Assembly (NCBI RefSeq): GCF_051014445.1 | Contig: NW_027488365.1 | Location: 44,402,001-44,466,000 of the forward strand | Direction of reading: 5' to 3' | DNA: 64,000 nucleotides | Origin: Colletes latitarsis | Lineage: Eukaryota > Arthropoda > Insecta > Hymenoptera > Colletidae | In this document: in pieces, positions 1-14,999 of the stretch | How positions within the stretch are numbered: the stretch's first letter is position 1 | How the letters are laid out: each line of letters begins with the position of its first letter | Program-made: the position numbers and the translations under genes | Notes under the pieces: model-generated | What the model saw: the letters and a program-made list of their open reading frames with translations, nothing else | Databases searched by the model: none | Told to the model about the DNA's origin: nothing

Positions 1-3000
1 GGTTAGGTCTGGGTTATGCCCGCATCTGGCTCATGATTTTGCCTTCTTCGCATACTTGTTGGCCAGATCCTGGGTTTTTTTCGTGTTTGAATCACGTAGT
101 AATGTGGTAACACACTGAAGCCGTCAATTAAACCTGGTTTCGATCAATGTTTTAGAGGATAACACCGGTTAGGTCTGGGTTAGGTCTGGGTTATGCCCGC
201 ATCTGGCTCATGATTTGCCTTCTTCGCATACTTGTTGGCCAGATCCTGGGTTTTTGCCGTGTTTGAATCACGTAGTAATGTGGTAACACACTGAAGCAGT
301 CAATTAAACCTGGTTTCGGTCAATATTTCAGAGGATAACACCGGTTAGGTCTGGGTTAGGTCTGGGTTATGCCCGCATCTGGCACATGATTTTGCGTTCA
401 TCGCATACTTGTTGGCCAGATCCTGGGTTTTTTTCGTGTTTGAATCACGTAGTAATGTGGTAACACACTGAAGCAGTCAATTAAACCTGGTTTCGATCAA
501 TATTTTAGAGGATAACACCGGTTAGGTCTGGGTTAGGTCTGGGTTATGCCCGCATCTGGCTCATGATTTTGCCTTCTTCGCATACTTGTTGGCCAGATCC
601 TTGGTTTTTTTCGTGTTTGAATCACGTAGTAATGTGGTAACACACTGAAGCAGTCAATTAAACCTGGTTTCGGTCGATATTTTAGAGGATAACACCGGTT
701 AGGTCTGGGTTTGGTCGGGGATATGCGCGCATCTGGGTTATACTTTCACCTTTTTCGCAAACTTGTTAGGCCAGATCCTGGGTTTTTTCCGTGTTTGATC
801 ACGTAGTAATGTGGTAACACACTGAAGCAGTCAATAAAACCTGGTTTCGATCGATATTTTAGAGGATAACACCGGTTAGGTCTGGGTTTGGTCGGGGATA
901 TGCGCGCATCTGGCTTATACTTTCACCTTTTTCGCAAACTTGTTAGGCCAGATCCTGGGTATTTTCCGTGTTTGAAACACGTAGTAATGTGGTAACACAC
1001 TGAAGCAGTCAATTAAACCTGGTTTCGATCAATATTTCAGAGGATAACACCGGTTAGGTCTGGGTTAGGTCTGGGATATGCGCGCATCTGGCTTATACTT
1101 TCGCCTTTTTCGCAAACTTGTTGGCCAGATCCTGGGTATTTTCCGTGTTTGAAACACGTAGTAATGTGGTAACACACTGAAGCAGTCAATTAAACCTGGT
1201 TTCGATCAATATTTCAGAGGATAACACCGGTTAGGTCTGGGTTAGGTCTGGGTTATGCCCGCATCTGGCTCATGATTTTGCCTTCTTCGCATACTTGTTG
1301 GCCAGATCCTGGGGTTTTTTCGTGTTTGAATCACGTAGTAATGTGGTAACAAACTGAAGCAGTCAATAAAACCTGGTTTCGATCAATATCTTAGAGGATA
1401 ACACCGGTTAGGTCTGGGTTAGGTCTGGGATTTGCGCGCATATGGCTTATACTTTCGCCTTTTTCGCAAACTTGTTGGCCAGATCCTGGGTATTTTCTGT
1501 GTTTGAAACACGTAGTAATGTGGTAACACACTGAAGCAGTCAATTAAACCTGGTTTGGATCAATATTTCTGAGGATAACACCGGTTAGGTCTGGGTTAGG
1601 TCTGGGATATGCGCGCATCTGGCATATACTTTCGCCTTTTTCGCAAACTTGTTGGCCAGATCCTGGGTATCTTCCGTGTTTGAAACACGTAGTAATGTGG
1701 TAACACACTGAAGCAGTCAATTAAACCTTGTTTCGATCAATATTTCAGAGGATAACACCGGTTAGGTCTGGGTTAGGTCTGGGATATGCGCGCATCTGGC
1801 TTATACTTTCGCCTTTTTCGCAAACTTGTTGGCTAGATCCTGGGTTTTTTTCGGGTTTGAATAACGCAGTAATGTGGTACCACACTGAAGCAGTCAATTA
1901 AACCTGGTTTCGATGAATATTTTAGAGGATAACACCGGTTAGGACTGGGTTAGGTCTGGGATTTGCGCGCATCTGGCTTATACTTTCGCCTTTTTCGCAA
2001 ACTTGTTGGCCAGATCCTGGGTATTTTCCGTGTTTGAATCACGTAGTAATGTGGTAACACACTGAAGCAGTCAATTAAACCTGGTTTCGATCAATATTTC
2101 AGAGGATAACACCGGTTAGGTCTGGGTTAGGTCTGGGTTATGCCCGCATCTGGCTCATGATTTTGCCTTCTTCGCATACTTGTTGGCCAGATCTTGGGTT
2201 TTTTTCGTGTTTGAATCACGTAGTAATGTGGTAACACACTGAAGCAGCCAATTAAACCTGGTTTCGATCAATATTTTAGAGGATAACACCGGTTAGGTCT
2301 GGGTTATGCCCGCAACTGGCTCATGATTTGCCTTCTTCGCATACTTGTTGGCCAGATCCTGGGTTTTTTTCGTGTTTCAATCACGTAGTAATGTGGTAAC
2401 ACACTGAAGCTGTCAATTAAACCTGGTTTCGATCAATATTTTAGAGGATAACACCGGTTAGGTCTGGGTTAGGTCTGGGATATGCGCGCATCTGGCTTAT
2501 ACTTTCGCCTTTTTCGCAAACTTGTTGGCCAGATCCTGGATATTTTCCGTGTTTGAATCACGTAGTAATGTGGTAACACACTGAAGCAGTCAATTAAACC
2601 TGGTTTCGGTCAATATTTCAGAGGATAACACCGGTTAGGTCTGGGTTAGGTCCGGGATATGCCCGCATCTGGCTCATGATTTTGCCTTCTTCGCATACTT
2701 GTTGGCCAGATCCCGGGTTTTTTTCGTGTTTGAATCACGTAGTAATGTGGTAGCACACTGAAGCAGTCAATTAAACCTGGTTTCGATCAATATTTCAGAC
2801 GATAACACCGGTTAGGTCTGGGTTAGGTCTGGGATTTGAGCGCATCTGGCTTATACTTTCGCCTTTTTCGCAAACTTGTTGGCCAGATCCTGGGTATTTT
2901 CCGTGTTTGAATCACGTAGTAATGTGGTAACACACTGAAGCAGTCAATTAAACCTGGTTTCGATCAATATTTCAGACGATAACACCGGTTAGGTCTGGGT

Positions 3001-6000
3001 TAGGTCTGGGTTATGCCCGCATCTGGCTCATGATTTTGCCTTCTTCGCATACTTGTTGGCCAGATCCTGGGTATTTTCCGTGTTTGAATCACGTAGTAAT
3101 GTGGTAACACACTGAAGCAGTCAATTAAACCTGGTTTCGATCAATATTTCAGACGATAACACCGGTTAGGTCTGGGTTAGGTCTGGGTTATGCCCGCATC
3201 TGGCTCATGATTTTGCCTTCTTCGCATACTTGTTGGCCAGATCCTGGGTTTTCTTCGTGTTTGAATCACGTAGTAATGTGGTAACAAACTGAAGCAGTCA
3301 ATGAAACCTGGTTTCGATCAATATTTTAGAGGATAACACCGGTTAGGTCTGGGTTAGGTCTGGGATTTGCGCGCATATGGCTTATACTTTCGCCTTTTTC
3401 GCAAACTTGTTGGCCAGATCCTGGGTATTTTCCGTGTTTGAAACACGTAGTAATGTGGTAACACACTGAAGCAGTCAATTAAACCTGGTTTCGATCAATA
3501 TTTCAGAGGATAACACCGGTTAGGTCTGGGTTAGGTCTGGGATATGCGCGCATCTGGCTTATACTTTCGCCTTTTTCGCAAACTTGTTGGCTAGATCCTG
3601 GGTTTTTTTCGGGTTTGAATAACGCAGTAATGTGGTACCACACAGAAACAGTCCATTAAACCTGGATTCGGACAGTATTTTGGAGGATAACACTGGTTAG
3701 GCTTGGGTTTCGTCTGGGTTATGTCCGCACCTGGCTCATGATTTTGCCTTTTTCGCAAACTTGTTGGCCAGATCCTGGGTATTTTCCGTGTTTGAATCAC
3801 GTAGTAATGTGGTAACACACTGAAGCTGTCAATTAAACCTGATTTCGATCAATATTTTAGAGGATAACACCGGTTAGGTCTGGGTTAGGTCTGGGATATG
3901 CGCGCATCTGGCTTATACTTTCGCCTTTTTCGCAAACTTGTTGGCCAGATCCTGGGTATTTTCCGTGTTTGAAACACGTAGTAATGTGGTAACACACTGA
4001 AGCAGTCAATTAAACCTGGTTTCGATCAATATTTCAGAGGATAACACCGGTTAGGTCTGGGTTAGGTCTGGGATATGCGCCCATCTGGCTTATACTTTCG
4101 CCTTTTTCGCAAACTTGTTGGCCAGATCCTGGGTATTTTCCGTGTTTGAAACACGTAGTAATGTGGTAACACACTGAAGCAGTCAATTAAACCTGGTTTC
4201 GATCAATATTTCAGAGGATAACACCGGTTTGGTCTGGGTTAGGTCTGGGATATGCGCGCATCTGGCTTATACTTTCGCCTTTTTCGCAAACTTGTTGGCC
4301 AGATCCTGGGTATTTTCCGTGTTTGAAACACGTAGTAATGTGGTAACACACTGAAGCAGTCAATTAAACCTGGTTTCGATCAATATTTCAGAGGATAACA
4401 CCGGTTAGGTCTGGGTTAGGTCTGTGTTATGCCCGCATCTGGCTCATGATTTTGCCTTCTTCGCATACTTGTTGGCCAGATCCTGGGGTTTTTTCGTGCT
4501 TGAATCACGTAGTAATGTGGTAACAAACTGAAGCAGTCAATAAAACCTGGTTTCGATCAATATTTTAGAGGATAACACCGGTTAGGTCTGGGTTAGGTCT
4601 GGGATTTGCGCGCATATGGCTTATACTTTCGCCTTTTTCGCAAACTTGTTGGCCAGATCCTGGGTATTTTCCGTGTTTGAAACACGTAGTAATGTGGTAA
4701 CACACTGAAGCAGTCAATTAAACCTGGTTTCGATCAATATTTCAGAGGATAACACCGGTTAGGTCTGGGTTAGGTCTGGGATATGCGCGCATCTGGCTTA
4801 TACTTTCGCCTTTTTCGCAAACTTGTGGCCAGATCCTGGGTATTTTCCGTGTTTGAAACACGTAGTAATGTGGTAACACACTGAAGCAGTCAATTAAACC
4901 TGGTTTCGATCAATATTTCAGAGGATAGCACCGGTTAGGTCTGGGTTAGGTCTGGGATATGCGCACATCTGGCTTATACTTTCGCCTTTTTCGCAAACTT
5001 GTTGGCTAGATCCTGGGTTTTTTTCGGGTTTGAATAACGCAGTAATGTGGTACCACACTGAAGCAGTCAATTAAACCTGGTTTCGATGAATATTTTAGAG
5101 GATAACACCGGTTAGGTCTGGGTTAGGTCTGGGATTTGCGCGCATCTGGCTTATACTTTCGCCTTTTTCGCAAACTTGTTGGCCAGATCCTGGGTATTTT
5201 CCGTGTTTGAATCACGTAGTAATGTGGTAACACACTGAAGCAGTCAATTAAACCTGGTTTCGATCAATATTTCAGAGGATAACACCGGTTAGGTCTGGGT
5301 TAGGTCTGGGTTATGCCCGCATCTGGCTCATGATTTTGCCTTCTTCGGATACTTGTTGGCCAGATCTTGGGTTTTTTTCGTGTTTGAATCACGTAGTAAT
5401 GTGGTAACACACTGAAGCAGTCAATTAAACCTGGTTTCGATCAATATTTTAGAGGATAACACCGGTTAGGTCTGGGTTATGCCCGCAACTGGCTCATGAT
5501 TTTGCCTTCATCGCATACTTGTTGGCCAGGTCGTGGGTTTTTTCCGTGTTTGAATCACGTAGTAATGTGGTAACACACTGAAGCAGTCAATTAAACCTGG
5601 TTTCGATCAATATTTCAGAGGATAACACCGGTTAGGTCTGGGTTAGGTCTGGGTTATGCCCGCATCTGGCTCATGATTTTGCCTTCTTCGCATACTTGTT
5701 GGCCAGATCCTGGGTTTTCTTCGTGTTTGAATCACGTAGTAATGTGGTAACACACTGAAGCTGTCAATTAAACCTGGTTTCGATCAATATTTTAGAGGAT
5801 AACACCGGTTAGGTCTGGGTTAGGTCTGGGATATGCGCGCATCTGGCTTATACTTTCACCTTTTTCGCAAACTTGTTGGCCAGATCCTGGGTTTTTTCCG
5901 TGTTTGAATCACGTAGTAATGTTGTACCACACTGAGGCAGTCAATTAAACCTGGATTCGGACAGTATTTTAGAGGATAACACCGGTTAGGTCTGGGTTAG

Positions 6001-9000
6001 GTCTGGGTTATGCCCGCATCTGGCACATGATTTTGCCTTCTTCGCATACTTGTTGGCCAGATCCTGGGTTTTTTTCGTGTTTGAATCACGTAGTAATGTG
6101 GTAACACACTGAAGCAGTCAATAAAACCTGGTTTCGATCAATATTTTAGAGGATAACACCGGTTAGGTCTGGGTTAGGTCTGGGATATGCGCGCATCTGG
6201 CTTATACTTTCACCTTTTTCGCAAACTTGTTGGCCAGATCCTGGGTTTTTTCCGTGTTTGAATCACGTAGTAATGTTGTACCACACTGAGGCAGTCAATT
6301 AAACCTGGATTCGGACAGTATTTTAGAGGATAACACCGGTTAGGTCTGGGTTAGGTCTGGGTTATGCCCGCATCTGGCTCATGATTTTGCCTTTTTCGCA
6401 AACTTGTTGGCCAGATCCTGGGTATTTTCCGTGTTTGAAACACGTAGTAATGTGGTAGCACACTGAAGCAGTCAATTAAACCTGGTTTCGATCAATATTT
6501 CAGAGGATAACACCGGTTAGGTCTGGGTTAGGTCTGGGATATGCGCGCATCTGGCTTATACTTTCGCCTTTTTCGCAAACTTGTTGGCCAGATCCTGGGT
6601 ATTTTCCGTGTTTGAAACACGTAGTAATGTGGTAACACACTGAAGCAGTCAATTAAACCTGGTTTCGATCAATATTTCAGAGGATAACACCGGTTAGGTC
6701 TGGGTTAGGTCTGGGTTATGCCCGCATCTGGCTCATGATTTTGCCTTCTTCGCATACTTGTTGGCCAGATCCTGGGTTTTTTTCGTGTTTGAATCACGTA
6801 GGAATATGGTAACACACTGAAGCAGTCAATTAAACCTGGTTTCGATCAATATTTTAGAGGATAACACCGGTTAGGTCTGGGTTAGGTCTGGGTTATGCCA
6901 GCATCTGGCTCATGATTTTGCCTTCTTCGCATACTTGTTGGCCAGATCCTGGGTATTTTCCGTGTTTGAAACACGTAGTAATGTGGTAACACACTGAAGC
7001 AGTCAATTAAACCTGGTTTCGATCAATATTTCAGAGGATAACACCGGTTAGGTCTGGGTTAGGTCTGGGATATGCGCGCATCTGGCTTATACTTTCGCCT
7101 TTTTCGCAAACTTGTTGGCTAGATCCTGGGTTTTTTTCGGGTTTGAATAACGCAGTAATGTGGTACCACACTGAAGCAGTCAATTAAACCTGGTTTCGAT
7201 CAATATTTTAGAGGATAACGCCGGTTAGGTCTGGGTTAGGTCCGGGATATGCCCGCATCTGGCTCATGATTTTGCCTTCTTCGCATACTTGTTGGCCAGA
7301 TCCTGGGTTTTTTTCCGTGTTTGATCACGTAGTAATGTGGTAACACACTGAAGCAGTCAATAAAACCTGGTTTCGATTAATATTTTAGAGGATAACACCG
7401 GTTAGGTCTGGGTTAGGTCTGGGATTTGCGCGCATCTGGCATATATTTTCGCCTTTTTCGCAAACTTGTTGGTCAGATCCTGGGTATTTTCCGTGTTTGA
7501 ATCACGTAGTAATGTGGTAACACACTGAAGCAGTCAATTAAACCTGGTTTCGATCAATACTTCAGAGAATAACACCGGTTAGGTCTGGGTTAGGTCTGGG
7601 TTATGCCCGCATCTGGCTCATGATTTTGCATTCTTCGCATACTTGTTGGCCAGATCTTGGGTTTTTTTCGTGTTTGAATCACGTAGTAATGTGGTAACAC
7701 ACTGAAGCAGTCAATTAAACCTGGTTTCGATCAATATTTCATAGGATAACACCGGTTAGGTCTGGGTTAGGTCTGGGAAATGCGCGCATCTGGCTTATTC
7801 TTTCGCCTTCTTCGCATACTTGTTGGCCAGATCCTGGGTTTTTCCGTGTTTGAATCACGTAGGAATATGGTAACACACTGAAGCAGTCAATTAAACCTTG
7901 TTTCGATCAATATTTTAGAGGATAACACCGGTTAGGTCTGGGTTAGGTCCGGGATATGCCCGCATCTGGCTCATGATTTTGCCTTCTTCGCATACTTGTT
8001 GTCCAGATCCTGGGTTTTTTTCGTGTTTGAATCACGTTGTAATGTGGTAACACACTGAAGCTGTCAATTAAACCTGGTTTCGATCAATATTTTAGAGGAT
8101 AACACCGGTTAGGTCTGGGTTAGGTCTGGGATATGCGCGCATCTGGCTTATACTTTCACCTTTTTCGCAAACTTGTTGGCCAGATCCTGGGTTTTTTCCG
8201 TGTTTGAATCACGTAGTAATGTGGTAACACACTGAAGCAGTCAATTAAACCTGGTTTCGATCAATATTTTAGAGGATAACACCGGTTAGGTCTGGGTTAG
8301 GTCTGGGTTATGCCCGCATCTGGCTCATGATTTTGCCTTCATCGCATACTTGTTGGCCAGATCCTGGGTTTTTTTCGTGTTTGAATCACGTAGTAATGTG
8401 GTAACACACTGAAGCAGTCAATTAAACCTGGTTTCGATCAATATTTTAGAGGATAACACCGGTTAGGTCTGGGTTAGGTCTGGGTTATGCCCGCATCTGG
8501 CTCATGATTTTGCCTTCATCGCATACTTGTTGGCCAGATCCTGGGTTTTTTCCGTGTTTGAATCACGTAGTAATGTGGTAACACACTGAAGCAGTCAATT
8601 AAACCTGGTTTCGATCAATATTTTAGAGGATAACACCGGTTACGTCTGGGTTAGGTCTGGGTTATGCACGCATCTGCCTCATGATTTTGCCTTCTTCGCA
8701 TACTTGTTGGCCAGATCTTGGGTTTTTTTCGTGTTTGAATCACGTAGTAATGTGGTACCACACAGAGGCAGTCAATTAAACCTGGTTTCGATCAATATTT
8801 TAGAGGATAACGCCGGTTAGGTCTGGGTTAGGTTCGGGATATGCCCGCATCTGGCTCATGATTTTGCCTTCTTCGCATACTTGTTGTCCAGATCCTGGGT
8901 TTTTTTCGTGTTTGAATCACGTTGTAATGTGGTAACACACTGAAGCTGTCAATTAAACCTGGTTTCGATCAATATTTTAGAGGATAACACCGGTTAGGTC

Positions 9001-12000
9001 TGGGTTAGGTCTGGGATATGCCCGCATCTGGCTTATACTTTCACCTTTTCGCAAACTTGTTGGCCAGATCCTGGGTTTTTTCCGTGTTTGATCACGTAGT
9101 AATGTGGTAACACACTGAAGCTGTCAATAAAACCTGGTTTCGATCAATATTTTAGAGGATAACACCGGTTAGGTCTGGGTTAGGTCTGGGTTATGCCCGC
9201 ATCTGGCTCATGATTTTGCCTTCATCGCATACTTGTTGGCCAGATCCTGGGTTTTTTTCGTGTTTGAATCACGTAGTAATGTGGTAACACACTGAAGCAG
9301 TCAATTAAACCTGGTTTCGATCAATATTTCATAGGATAACACCGGTTAGGTCTGGGTTAGGTCTGGGAAATGCGCGCATCTGGCTTATTCTTTCGCCTTC
9401 TTCGCATACTTGTTGGCCAGATCCTGGGTTTTTCCGTGTTTGAATCACGTAGGAATATGGTAACACACTGAAGCAGTCAATTAAACCTTGTTTCGATCAA
9501 TATTTTAGAGGATAACACCGGTTAGGTCTGGGTTAGGTCCGGGATATGCCCGCATCTGGCTCATGATTTTGCCTTCTTCGCATACTTGTTGTCCAGATCC
9601 TGGGTTTTTTTCGTGTTTGAATCACGTTGTAATGTGGTAACACACTGAAGCTGTCAATTAAACCTGGTTTCGATCAATATTTTAGAGGATAACACCGGTT
9701 AGGTCTGGGTTAGGTCTGGGATATGCGCGCATCTGGCTTATACTTTCACCTTTTTCGCAAACTTGTTGGCCAGACCCTGGGTTTTTTCCGTGGTTGATCA
9801 CGTAGTAATGTGGTAACACACTGAAACAGTCAATAAAACCTGGTTTCGATCAATATTTTAGAGGATAACACCGGTTAGGTCTGGGTTAGGTCTGGGATAT
9901 GCGCGCATCTGGCTTATACTTTCGCCTTTTTCGCAAACTTGTTGGCCAGATCCTGGGTATTTTCCGTGTTTGAAACACGTAGTAATGTGGTAACACACTG
10001 AAGCAGTCAATTAAACCTGGTTTCGATCAATATTTCAGAGGATAACACCGGTTAGGTCTGGGTTAGGTCTGGGTTATGCCCGCATCTGGCTCATGATTTT
10101 GCCTTCTTCGCATACTTGTTGGCCAGATCCTGGGTTTTTTTCGTGTTTGAATCACGTAGTAATGTGGTAACACACTGAAGCCGTCAATTAAACCTGGTTT
10201 CGATCAATGTTTTAGAGGATAACACCGGTTAGGTCTGGGTTAGGTCTGGGTTATGCCCGCATCTGGTTCATGATTTGCCTTCTTCGCATACTTGTTGGCC
10301 AGATCCTGGGTTTTTGCCGTGTTTGAATCACGTAGTAATGTGGTAACACACTGAAGCAGTCAATTAAACCTGGTTTCGGTCAATATTTCAGAGGATAACA
10401 CCGGTTAGGTCTGGGTTAGGTCTGGGTTATGCCCGCATCTGGCACATGATTTTGCGTTCATCGCATACTTGTTGGCCAGATCCTGGGTTTTTTTCGTGTT
10501 TGAATCACGTAGTAATGTGGTAACACACTGAAGAAGTCAATTAAACCTGGTTTCGATCAATATTTTAGAGGATAACACCGGTTAGGTCTGGGTTAGGTCT
10601 GGGTTATGCCCGCATCTGGCTCATGATTTTGCCTTCTTCGCATACTTCTTGGCCAGATCCTTGGTTTTTTTCGTGTTTGAATCACGTAGTAATGTGGTAA
10701 CACACTGAAGCAGTCAATTAAACCTGGTTTCGGTCGATATTTTAGAGGATAACACCGGTTAGGTCTGGGTTTGGTCGGGGATATGCGCGCATCTGGGTTA
10801 TACTTTCACCTTTTTCGCAAACTTGTTAGGCCAGATCCTGGGTTTTTTCCGTGTTTGATCACGTAGTAATGTGGTAACACACTGAAGCAGTCAATAAAAC
10901 CTGGTTTCGATCGATATTTTAGAGGATAACACCGGTTAGGTCTGGGTTTGGTCGGGGATATGCGCGCATCTGGCTTATACTTTCACCTTTTTCGCAAACT
11001 TGTTAGGCCAGATCCTGGGTATTTTCCGTGTTTGAAACACGTAGTAATGTGGTAACACACTGAAGCAGTCAATTAAACCTGGTTTCGATCAATATTTCAG
11101 AGGATAACACCGGTTAGGTCTGGGTTAGGTCTGGGATATGCGCGCATCTGGCTTATACTTTCGCCTTTTTCGCAAACTTGTTGGCCAGATCCTGGGTATT
11201 TTCCGTGTTTGAAACACGTAGTAATGTGGTAACACACTGAAGCAGTCAATTAAACCTGGTTTCGATCAATATTTCAGAGGATAACACCGGTTAGGTCTGG
11301 GTTAGGTCTGGGTTATGCCCGCATCTGGCTCATGATTTTGCCTTCTTCGCATACTTGTTGGCCAGATCCTGGGGTTTTTTCGTGTTTGAATCACGTAGTA
11401 ATGTGGTAACAAACTGAAGCAGTCAATAAAACCTGGTTTCGATCAATATCTTAGAGGATAACACCGGTTAGGTCTGGGTTAGGTCTGGGATTTGCGCGCA
11501 TATGGCTTATACTTTCGCCTTTTTCGCAAACTTGTTGGCCAGATCCTGGGTATTTTCTGTGTTTGAAACACGTAGTAATGTGGTAACACACTGAAGCAGT
11601 CAATTAAACCTGGTTTGGATCAATATTTCTGAGGATAACACCGGTTAGGTCTGGGTTAGGTCTGGGATATGCGCGCATCTGGCATATACTTTCGCCTTTT
11701 TCGCAAACTTGTTGGCCAGATCCTGGGTATCTTCCGTGTTTGAAACACGTAGTAATGTGGTAACACACTGAAGCAGTCAATTAAACCTTGTTTCGATCAA
11801 TATTTCAGAGGATAACACCGGTTAGGTCTGGGTTAGGTCTGGGATATGCGCGCATCTGGCTTATACTTTCGCCTTTTTCGCAAACTTGTTGGCTAGATCC
11901 TGGGTTTTTTTCGGGTTTGAATAACGCAGTAATGTGGTACCACACTGAAGCAGTCAATTAAACCTGGTTTCGATGAATATTTTAGAGGATAACACCGGTT

Positions 12001-14720
12001 AGGACTGGGTTAGGTCTGGGATTTGCGCGCATCTGGCTTATACTTTCGCCTTTTTCGCAAACTTGTTGGCCAGATCCTGGGTATTTTCCGTGTTTGAATC
12101 ACGTAGTAATGTGGTAACACACTGAAGCAGTCAATTAAACCTGGTTTCGATCAATATTTCAGAGGATAACACCGGTTAGGTCTGGGTTAGGTCTGGGTTA
12201 TGCCCGCATCTGGCTCATGATTTTGCCTTCTTCGCATACTTGTTGGCCAGATCTTGGGTTTTTTTCGTGTTTGAATCACGTAGTAATGTGGTAACACACT
12301 GAAGCAGCCAATTAAACCTGGTTTCGATCAATATTTTAGAGGATAACACCGGTTAGGTCTGGGTTATGCCCGCAACTGGCTCATGATTTTGCCTTCATCG
12401 CATACTTGTTGGCCAGGTCGTGGGTTTTTTCCGTGTTTGAATCACGTAGTAATGTGGTAACACACTGAAGCAGTCAATTAAACCTGGTTTCGATCAATAT
12501 TTCAGAGGATAACACCGGTTAGGTCTGGGTTAGGTCTGGGTTATGCCCGCATCTGGCTCATGATTTTGCCTTCTTCGCATACTTGTTGGCCAGATCCTGG
12601 GTTTCTTTCGTGTTTGAATCACGTAGTAATGTGGTAACACACTGAAGCTGTCAATTAAACCTGGTTTCGATCAATATTTTAGAGGATAACACCGGTTAGG
12701 TCTGGGTTAGGTCTGGGATATGCGCGCATCTGGCTTATACTTTCGCCTTTTTCGCAAACTTGTTGGCCAGATCCTGGATATTTTCCGTGTTTGAATCACG
12801 TAGTAATGTGGTAACACACTGAAGCAGTCAATTAAACCTGGTTTCGGTCAATATTTCAGAGGATAACACCGGTTAGGTCTGGGTTAGGTCCGGGATATGC
12901 CCGCATCTGGCTCATGATTTTGCCTTCTTCGCATACTTGTTGGCCAGATCCCGGGTTTTTTTCGTGTTTGAATCACGTAGTAATGTGGTAGCACACTGAA
13001 GCAGTCAATTAAACCTGGTTTCGATCAATATTTCAGACGATAACACCGGTTAGGTCTGGGTTAGGTCTGGGATTTGAGCGCATCTGGCTTATACTTTCGC
13101 CTTTTTCGCAAACTTGTTGGCCAGATCCTGGGTATTTTCCGTGTTTGAATCACGTAGTAATGTGGTAACACACTGAAGCAGTCAATTAAACCTGGTTTCG
13201 ATCAATATTTCAGACGATAACACCGGTTAGGTCTGGGTTAGGTCTGGGTTATGCCCGCATCTGGCTCATGATTTTGCCTTCTTCGCATACTTGTTGGCCA
13301 GATCCTGGGTATTTTCCGTGTTTGAATCACGTAGTAATGTGGTAACACACTGAAGCAGTCAATTAAACCTGGTTTCGATCAATATTTCAGACGATAACAC
13401 CGGTTAGGTCTGGGTTAGGTCTGGGTTATGCCCGCATCTGGCTCATGATTTTGCCTTCTTCGCATACTTGTTGGCCAGATCCTGGGTTTTCTTCGTGTTT
13501 GAATCACGTAGTAATGTGGTAACAAACTGAAGCAGTCAATGAAACCTGGTTTCGATCAATATTTTAGAGGATAACACCGGTTAGGTCTGGGTTAGGTCTG
13601 GGATTTGCGCGCATATGGCTTATACTTTCGCCTTTTTCGCAAACTTGTTGGCCAGATCCTGGGTATTTTCCGTGTTTGAAACACGTAGTAATGTGGTAAC
13701 ACACTGAAGCAGTCAATTAAACCTGGTTTCGATCAATATTTCAGAGGATAACACCGGTTAGGTCTGGGTTAGGTCTGGGATATGCGCGCATCTGGCTTAT
13801 ACTTTCGCCTTTTTCGCAAACTTGTTGGCTAGATCCTGGGTTTTTTTCGGGTTTGAATAACGCAGTAATGTGGTACCACACAGAAACAGTCCATTAAACC
13901 TGGATTCGGACAGTATTTTGGAGGATAACACTGGTTAGGCTTGGGTTTCGTCTGGGTTATGTCCGCACCTGGCTCATGATTTTGCCTTTTTCGCAAACTT
14001 GTTGGCCAGATCCTGGGTATTTTCCGTGTTTGAATCACGTAGTAATGTGGTAACACACTGAAGCTGTCAATTAAACCTGATTTCGATCAATATTTTAGAG
14101 GATAACACCGGTTAGGTCTGGGTTAGGTCTGGGATATGCGCGCATCTGGCTTATACTTTCGCCTTTTTCGCAAACTTGTTGGCCAGATCCTGGGTATTTT
14201 CCGTGTTTGAAACACGTAGTAATGTGGTAACACACTGAAGCAGTCAATTAAACCTGGTTTCGATCAATATTTCAGAGGATAACACCGGTTAGGTCTGGGT
14301 TAGGTCTGGGATATGCGCCCATCTGGCTTATACTTTCGCCTTTTTCGCAAACTTGTTGGCCAGATCCTGGGTATTTTCCGTGTTTGAAACACGTAGTAAT
14401 GTGGTAACACACTGAAGCAGTCAATTAAACCTGGTTTCGATCAATATTTCAGAGGATAACACCGGTTTGGTCTGGGTTAGGTCTGGGATATGCGCGCATC
14501 TGGCTTATACTTTCGCCTTTTTCGCAAACTTGTTGGCCAGATCCTGGGTATTTTCCGTGTTTGAAACACGTAGTAATGTGGTAACACACTGAAGCAGTCA
14601 ATTAAACCTGGTTTCGATCAATATTTCAGAGGATAACACCGGTTAGGTCTGGGTTAGGTCTGTGTTATGCCCGCATCTGGCTCATGATTTTGCCTTCTTC
14701 GCATACTTGTTGGCCAGATC
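1..14720. repeat. Large duplicated satellite block, offset 10,060-10,238 bp
   Basis: The subtype order of 1-4480 recurs at about 10061-14720. Shared private variants fix the register: GAAGCCGTCAATT at 117 and 10177, and the ACTTGTTAGGCC units near 770 and 10830. A 75-codon antisense open frame is identical at 3591-3818 and 13829-14056. The offset is 10,060 bp up to about 2281/12341 and 10,238 bp from about 2531/12769 onward. The second copy therefore carries one extra monomer of about 178 bp near 12370-12547. The copies diverge in subtype order near 4480/14720. Order seen at 4430-5860 reappears at about 16230-17690, so the second copy is itself broken by about 1.5 kb of rearranged monomers. 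Confidence 0.85.
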
Positions 14721-14999
14721 CTGGGTTTTTTTCGTGTTTGAATCACGTAGTAATGTGGTAACACACTGAAGCAGTCAATTAAACCTGGTTTCGATCAATA
14801 TTTTAGAGGATAACACCGGTTAGGTCTGGGTTATGCCCGCAACTGGCTCATGATTTTGCCTTCATCGCATACTTGTTGGCCAGGTCGTGGGTTTTTTCCG
14901 TGTTTGAATCACGTAGTAATGTGGTAACACACTGAAGCAGTCAATTAAACCTGGTTTCGATCAATATTTCAGAGGATAACACCGGTTAGGTCTGGGTTA

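Noticed and set aside
3591..3818. 75-codon antisense open frame in the satellite, repeated at 13829-14056 and in similar form at 43095-43322
   Set aside because: It is a chance frame across a variant monomer and is copied because the monomers are copied. It contains two repeats of the same satellite-derived peptide and no domain.
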